Assembly (NCBI RefSeq): GCF_003597395.2
Contig: NC_133770.1
Location: 201,730,198 to 201,794,197, forward strand
DNA: 64,000 bases
Source: Chelonoidis abingdonii
Lineage: Eukaryota > Chordata > Testudines > Testudinidae
Direction of reading: 5' to 3'
Shown here: positions 58,293 to 64,000 of the stretch, piece by piece
Layout: each line of letters opens with the position of its first letter
Numbering within the stretch: the stretch's first letter is position 1
Translations under genes and position numbers: made by a program
The notes under the pieces: model-generated
Database searches by the model: none
Told to the model about the DNA's origin: nothing
What the model saw: the letters and a program-made list of their open reading frames with translations, nothing else

Positions 58293-59280
58293 CTGACCAG
58301 TTAGTTGACCAACTTGCCTAACCTATTCCTAAATGTAGGCTGCATGGCCGTCCCTTCCTGTCTTTCTCTGACTTGTAAAGGTGAGGTCAAAGGGGAGGAA
58401 TTAGCTACACCTAGTGCTCCAGTTGGGCAGAACAGTAAGGCAGTCTATAAGCCCCAGGCCCTCAGTCAGGGCAGGGCAGTAAACCATTAGTAGGCTCTGG
58501 CCTGCAATCAGAGAAGAGTAGCTGAGCAGTCTATGACCCTCAGGCCCAGTCACTGCAGGGCAGCAAAGCAATGAGTAAGCTGCAATCAGGGCAGAGAGGC
58601 TAGGCAGTTTATGGAGCTCAGGTAAGAGTGAACACCAAGCACAGTCTAGTGCCACTTGGCTAGGCTCAGGTAAGGGTGCCCAAGGAGCACAGGCCTCCTA
58701 GCCTAAGGAGGGGGAGTACTGCCTCCCCAGGGGTGGAGTGGCGGAGGACATGGGCATACCCAATTCCACTACATCCCAGCCTAGGATCCAAACAGAATGG
58801 TCCACTACTGGGTCAGCAGGAATTCACCCACAACAGGCTAACTTTGTATCAGGCCAGCTCCCAACCAGATGTGTTGCCTGGCTTCCCTGGGCTGCTTTCT
58901 ACTCTCCCGCTTGGGCATACCGGCATCTGTCATCTTGTCCCTCTGGCCAGTCCACAAGGAGCAGTCCCAGCAGTTCCTCAGTGTCTCAGTCAGCCAGCAG
59001 CCCGGGGAGATCTGACCAGTCCTCAGGAGGCAGTCCCAGCAGCTCCTCTGCAGGATCCAGCAGTAAGCAGGATGCATTCATCTCCTCTGGTAGCTCCACT
59101 CCAACTGAGCTGCAAGGCCCACCTTTTGTACTTCCCCTTCCTGCCCTACCCTTCCACTTCCAGTGGGGCAGCTGTGGCTCTCCTGGTTTGGCCCATCAGG
59201 GGGCATGTTGTGATCCCTCCTTGTCACTCTGACAGAGGCCACGCCTCCTCGCTACATTCAGACTCAATTTACTGAAGTCT
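58293..59280. mobile_element. GC-rich LTR-like composite
   Basis: GC-rich island in AT-rich intron. 58300-58760 is rich in caggcc/gcaggg motifs with repeated 'cagggcag..agc..ag.c.gtctat' blocks; 58800-59270 has agcagtcccagcag-type repeats. The composition resembles turtle Gypsy/ERV LTRs. Two overlapping open frames (up to 199 residues) are Ser/Pro/Gln-rich and unsupported. No defined termini. Confidence 0.4.
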
Positions 59281-62200
59281 TAATTGTGGAAATATAATAA
59301 AGAGACAATGATCCTAATTCTGGAGAACCATTTGGATACTTTACAATATGACATAAAGAAAAAGTAATATTGCATAGCTTATTTTATATATTACCACAAC
59401 ACTCACCCATCTGAATCTCTTCATTGTCTTTCTATCTTTTATCCTGTCAGATTCAAGTTCCCAGTTCTAGCCTCCAAGGCGTTTCATAACATCTCTTTCC
59501 CTCTCTCTCTAAGAGTAGATGTTGCCACTTCCTCCTACTTTCTCTCTGCTCTTCTTCATGCCTTACCTCTTCCTTTTCCCTCTATATTCTGAATTTTGTT
59601 CCTTATGTCCTGAAATCCCCTAAAATTATTTAACCTCCTGTTTACTGGACCTGATTCTCCTCCCATTTCTACCAAAATGAAATAAGGATTATGACACTGA
59701 AATCAATAGTTATAACTATGTTAATCTACTCTACCTGAAAATTATTTTTCACTTGGCTTACTTAAGCAGTGGTATTCAGCGAGGAGTACATGTATCCCTG
59801 GTGATACACAGAGGTCTTTAAGGGGGTATATCAACTCATCTAGATATTTGCCTAGTTTTGCAACAGGCTACATAAAAAGCACTAGAAAGTCAGTAAAAAT
59901 TTAAATTTCACACAGACGACTTGTTTATACTGCTCTATATATTATACACTTAAATGTAAGTACAATATTTATATTCTAATTGATTTATTTTATAATTGTA
60001 TGGTAAAAATGGTAATAGTTTGCTATCACGTTTGTATTTTTATATCTGATTTTGTAGTATATAAGTGAGGTGAAACTTAGGGTGTGCAAGACAAATCAGA
60101 TTCCTGAAAGGGTTTTGTAGTTTGGAAAGATTGAGAGCCACTGACTTGGAATACTTCACAGTTCTTTATATGTAGTCAGTTTCACTATTTCCTATATAGT
60201 CCCTAGATGACAAAAACTTTATTCAGCAGAGGAGAAGAAAATCTCTTATAAAAAGATGTATGTGACCCAAACAGCATCCCGATGGAAGGGAGCAAAGGGC
60301 TAACTGGTATCTGGTAGTTAGTTTCAGCTGGCATGACCAGTTCAGCATGCTCCGATGCATTAATGCCTTGAACTATAATCTGATAGTGCCATGTAACGTA
60401 TCATTGGAAAAGCAACACACTGATCGTTCATATTTTTGCATGGTATATGTTTGGTAAATGCCCAAGGGACCATACAAATATGAAGAAAATGTGGGACTAG
60501 AATATGTCTACAAGGCAAGTCTGGAGAGTGCATAAACAGGTTTCTCCCAGATACAGGACAAGTTGATACCTCCAGCCAGGTGTCATCAGAGTTGATTAGC
60601 AATTATATGGCTAATAGTCATTCATTTACATCAAAGAGGCCAGGAAGAGATCACTTTTAATTTTTGAAAACACCAGTGAGATAAGAAACCAGAATGGAAC
60701 TTCTTTCACCAACACACTCCATGTCTCTTTCCTCACAGCTTGAATGAACTTTATTTTGAGGAGTAACCTTCAGAAAAATCCATTTCCAAGGTGCACTGGA
60801 CTAGAAGAAAGGAGCAAAGAACCACATCTTATCTTTCACATGCAACGACAAAGTAACCAAAATCTTTTGTCTCTGGGAAGAGATACTGACCAAGGATATG
60901 TGTCTGTATGTGTGGGGAGACGTTGGCGGTCAGAGACCTTGCTGGAAGAAAGCACGGTAAACATCTTACCTTGAACCAAGAATATGGTTTTGTTAAGTCT
61001 TAATCTCTAGAAAGAGTTTTTTCCACTTTTCTTTCATTGTAGCCCTTTCTAACTCTATCTTTTATATATGAACTCACTTAAAACCCTATCTTCTTTTGTT
61101 AATAAACTTATTTTATTTTAATCTAAACCAATGCACTGCTGTATTTGAATTGACATGATTGTTAAAGTGATAAGCTTGTTTTTTCTCTAAAGAGACAAAA
61201 TACAGAACATTATTATACCTCTAAATGGTCCAGGAAAGGGCCAGACATTGCAGAGTACATGGTTTTGGGAAAATTCAAGACTGGAAGTGTGTTAGATTCA
61301 CTTAGCTAGTAGCACCCAAGGCTGGTGGGTACCAAGCATGATTGTCATGTAATAAACAGGCTGCTGGAACCAGAGCACTGAGCCAGAGCTGCTTAACATG
61401 CGTGCCATGCTTCTCAGATGGCTGCCAGCATCCAGGCTGTGAGCCACGGCAACAGAGCATTTAAGGCATCCACAGCTACAGGGCAGGCAGTGACATAACC
61501 CCTCACTGGATTGTACCCCAGAATGTGGCAATAGGTATGGGATTTTCTTTCATTCCCCCAAAGTCAGAACACACTTTTTAAATGGTGCTCTATCATATTG
61601 AAATGTTTTACAATTAGTCAACTAAAAAAAAAAAACACAGTATTCCTTTAATTCTCTTTTGTTTGTTTGCTTTAAATTTGACTCTACTCATGTCTGTGGT
61701 AGGGAAGAGCCCTGTTTGATCACTGTGCTTTATATGTTGAAAATAGGGACAAAGTAGAACACAAAGACCTCTTGTCTTATACATCAGTTGTCTTGTTCTA
61801 ATGGGGTCTACAGGAAGCTGGTTTTAGCGTGCAGTCTGCCTGGGAATTTTGCATACTCTTTTACCTCCCATTCATACAGGTAACATGAAAAGTGGAGTTA
61901 GAGGAATTGCTCCTCTAAGAACATATCTGAGCCATCTTTGTCCTGAAGAGAGAGCACAAATGGCAATTTCCTACAAACAAATGCTTTGTGATCTTGGAAT
62001 TAAAGCACATATGAAGTCTAAATTAAGACTGTTGCATATAAAGAAAGGCCACAAAACCCCTTGTAGCACAATGACTGAAAGAACTATCTCACAGCCCATC
62101 ATCAGTGTATCTGAGAATCCCAAGTATTTATTGATTTAACTCTAGTGATGTAGATAAGTTTTATTATCTGCATTTTATGAATGGGAACCTAAGGCCAAAA

Positions 62201-62435
62201 CAGTAAGCGACTTGCCCCCATTACACATGAAGACTGTGTCAGATCTAAGAACTGAAGGCAGACTCAAGTCCCAGTCCTTTGCATTAACTAATAGATCATT
62301 GTCCACCTCTGCATTATTAAATGTGCTCTCTCCATACTTCTTTTTGTATCAAGATTTTTAGTTACTCTGAACAATATGGACACATAACATGAACCTATGT
62401 CAAAGATTACTCACAGTTCTATTCTGATTGCCAGG
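59281..62435. other. Intronic sequence, no gene supported
   Basis: Mostly AT-rich. 60250-61300 has moderately complex sequence that may be an old LTR retroelement, but no motif was found. An open frame at 61849-62139 (96 residues) follows a tacag/gtaa context but matches no family I know. No RNA gene recognised. Confidence 0.45.
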
Positions 62436-62564
62436 TAGGGTGACCAGATAGCAAGTGTAAAAAATCGGGATGGGGGGTGAGGTGGGGGTAATAGGTGCCT
62501 ATATAAGAAAAAGCCCCCCCAGATCAGGACTGTCCCTATAAAATCGGGACATCTGGTCACCCTT
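62436..62564. mobile_element. Short hAT MITE with perfect 8-bp target duplication
   Basis: 129 bp with termini TAGGGTGACCAGAT and, as complement of the right end, AAGGGTGACCAGATG. TTGCCAGG flanks it exactly (62428-62435 and 62565-62572). Inner inverted motifs are aaatcggga and gaccag. This is the common sauropsid 'GGGTGACCAGA' element. Confidence 0.93.
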
Positions 62565-62572
62565 TTGCCAGG

Positions 62573-63821
62573 AGCCATTCTTAAAATTCAGCCAGTCATA
62601 GCTAAGTCATGCACAGCTGTTCCATCTGTGATGTTTCTCACAGAAACTCGCATTACCATCCCATCACCGCCCTACAAAAAACAGTGCCAGGCATGGGTTC
62701 AGAGTGATACAAATCCCTTCTCCCAGCAACTGATATGGAGCAACTAGGAATGGGAGGCAGTAATCAATTCACCATGCTCCCTATAAACATGTGATAGGAA
62801 GTCTCCTTCATACAGGAGCTCTTTTGCCAGGTAGAGGAAGCAGCTTGAGAGGGGATTCAGGAGCAAGTGGGCTTGGCTACCTGTGTTGTTTGGGTTTACA
62901 TTGTTCATCTCACTTAGTGCTCTGCTGCCACGTGTTCTCCCTGGTTGTTGTTCTGTGGTGGCTTTGAGAGCTGAGTGAGCATTGCAGAAGACCTTAGAGT
63001 CTGAAAGGATCAATGGCAGGGCAATCCCTGCTGCCTGCCTCTGTGAAATTTTAGCAGTGCTGCTGTCCGATCAGGCAGGGTGGTGGTCTACAGGCATAAA
63101 TGTCACTCATTGTGGGTGATCTTTGGCAGTTCTGTGCAATGATTAATACTGTACAGATGACCATCTCTGGATTTCTTTTTTCTCATCTAAAAAAATGTGA
63201 ACAAAGAGTTCCAGTATCCATGATGCTCTCTCCATGCAGGGGGAGACATATTCTTGCCACAATTTTATTTGACAAGTATCTCAAACATCAGTTCAATACA
63301 AGACAAAAATAAAATTATATTGTTTCTTACTCTGAGGATGTCTTCCAAGAACATCATTAAGTACACCAAAAGCTGTACCAAATGTATGTTATATATCACT
63401 GGATCTGACAATATCTTGAGACACCAAACCCGGCAACAGATTGAACCTATTAATGAGTTTTTACTCACAATGAGACATGCATTTGAGCTCAGGCAACTTT
63501 GAAAATGAAATATTTCTTCCTTTCTGCACCATTCAAATGTTTCTTAGTCTACTGCAAGCTGATATCATTGCACAATGTTATTGTTAAATGCCAACAAATC
63601 AGTAATTTTTCTCTTCCTATTTTTTCCTTGCCTATCTGCTATTAGAGAACTTTGTGTGTGTACCGGAGACATTGGCCATTACAATGATTTGTACACTAGT
63701 CATTACATTTTCCAAAGATACATAAAGTTACAAACTGAAACTTCATAGAAACTATTATTTAATATATATGCAGAGTTATGTATCTGTACAAGAAGTTAGA
63801 GATGCCTTGGAAAAACATTAC
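62573..63821. other. CCDC102B intron, no repeat resolved
   Basis: Upstream end of the 24.8-kb intron, with the donor GT at 63821-63820. No feature was recognised. Confidence 0.55.
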
Positions 63822-63938
63822 CTCTGCTCTTAATTCACACATCTTTCTGTCCATATTGGTTTGGGCACCAGTTTCATCCTCTATATTTTCAAAATTCCTT
63901 TCCACTTCATTTTGCTGAAGGTCATGCCGTATGTTCAG
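63822..63938 (-). CDS. CCDC102B: CCDC102B coding exon, upstream of 38807-39016
   Basis: On the minus strand the acceptor (cttctgtcttttag, AG at 63940-63939) precedes 117 bp of open frame, exactly 39 codons, followed by the donor gtaatg (63821 downward). The translation is LNIRHDLQQNEVERNFENIE then DETGAQTNMDRKMCELRAE. It is polar, charged and compatible with coiled coil. Both borders are phase 0, and CELRAE joined to LERLQSENTS of the next exon gives the ELERLQ.ENTS block known from CCDC102 proteins. That exon pair, in the right order on the right strand, is the main support; on its own this exon is poorly conserved. It was too short to stand out as an open frame. Earlier exons, including the start codon, lie beyond the window's right edge. 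Confidence 0.75.
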
Positions 63939-64000
63939 CTAAAAGACAGAAGTTATTTAGCATCAGTAAAGAACTAGGAAATGTGTTCCCATTAAACAAT

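Noticed and set aside
58676..59275. 199-residue and 164-residue overlapping plus-strand frames
   Set aside because: Low-complexity Ser/Gln/Pro composition from LTR-like repeats; two frames open at once; no homology recognised.
61849..62139. 96-residue open frame possibly preceded by an intron-like boundary
   Set aside because: No consistent acceptor/donor pair, no family recognised, and on the opposite strand to CCDC102B.

Overview
This window looks like intronic DNA from a turtle or closely related non-avian sauropsid nuclear genome. Two short exons with proper splice sites were found, both on the minus strand, and both match the coiled-coil gene CCDC102B. One lies at 38807-39016 and the preceding one at 63822-63938, so the intron between them is about 24.8 kb. 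Everything below 38807 would be the next intron or beyond, because no further exon was recognised there. The turtle assignment rests on the repeat mix (abundant CR1 LINEs, a Tx1-type LINE, an R2/R4-type LINE, and hAT, mariner-like and Harbinger-like MITEs) recalled from turtle genomes; it is an inference, since no search was possible.

Layout, left to right. Positions 1-3705 are an indel-rich second rendering of 15291-18975 and end at a 25-N gap. From 4372 to 6045 lies a CR1 fragment split by a solo LTR with a perfect 5-bp target duplication. A minus-strand LINE with a restriction-like endonuclease occupies about 6072-9145. It is followed by a hAT-like repeat, a minus-strand CR1 piece, a possible L2 remnant and a second solo LTR (13266-13949). 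The 15.3-19.4 kb block is a stack of MITEs, a fold-back element, a CR1 scrap and an LTR carrying hexanucleotide microsatellites. From about 19.39 to 26.66 kb sits a GC-rich, almost full-length Tx1-type LINE. Its ORF1 carries a CCHC knuckle; its ORF2 carries an endonuclease, an RT and a C-terminal CCHC-like motif. Both ORFs are broken. Plus-strand CR1 sequences run from 27.2 to 29.2 kb, followed by a 612-N gap.

From 30 to 64 kb the DNA is AT-rich intron with well-preserved DNA transposon footprints. These include hAT elements with 8-bp target duplications at 35443, 40925, 45219 and 62436, mariner-like MITEs at 47286 and 47914, and an LTR inserted into a MITE at 43197. A 5-kb minus-strand CR1 (49044-54005) contains an internal duplication. 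A hAT transposase pseudogene (about 55072-57700) carries a nested MITE.

No intact protein-coding gene apart from the two CCDC102B exons, and no RNA gene, CRISPR or operon, could be supported. The window's interest lies in nested insertion histories, a clean LINE ORF1/ORF2 overlap, and duplications that may be assembly artefacts. I see no convincing evidence for a new molecular system.
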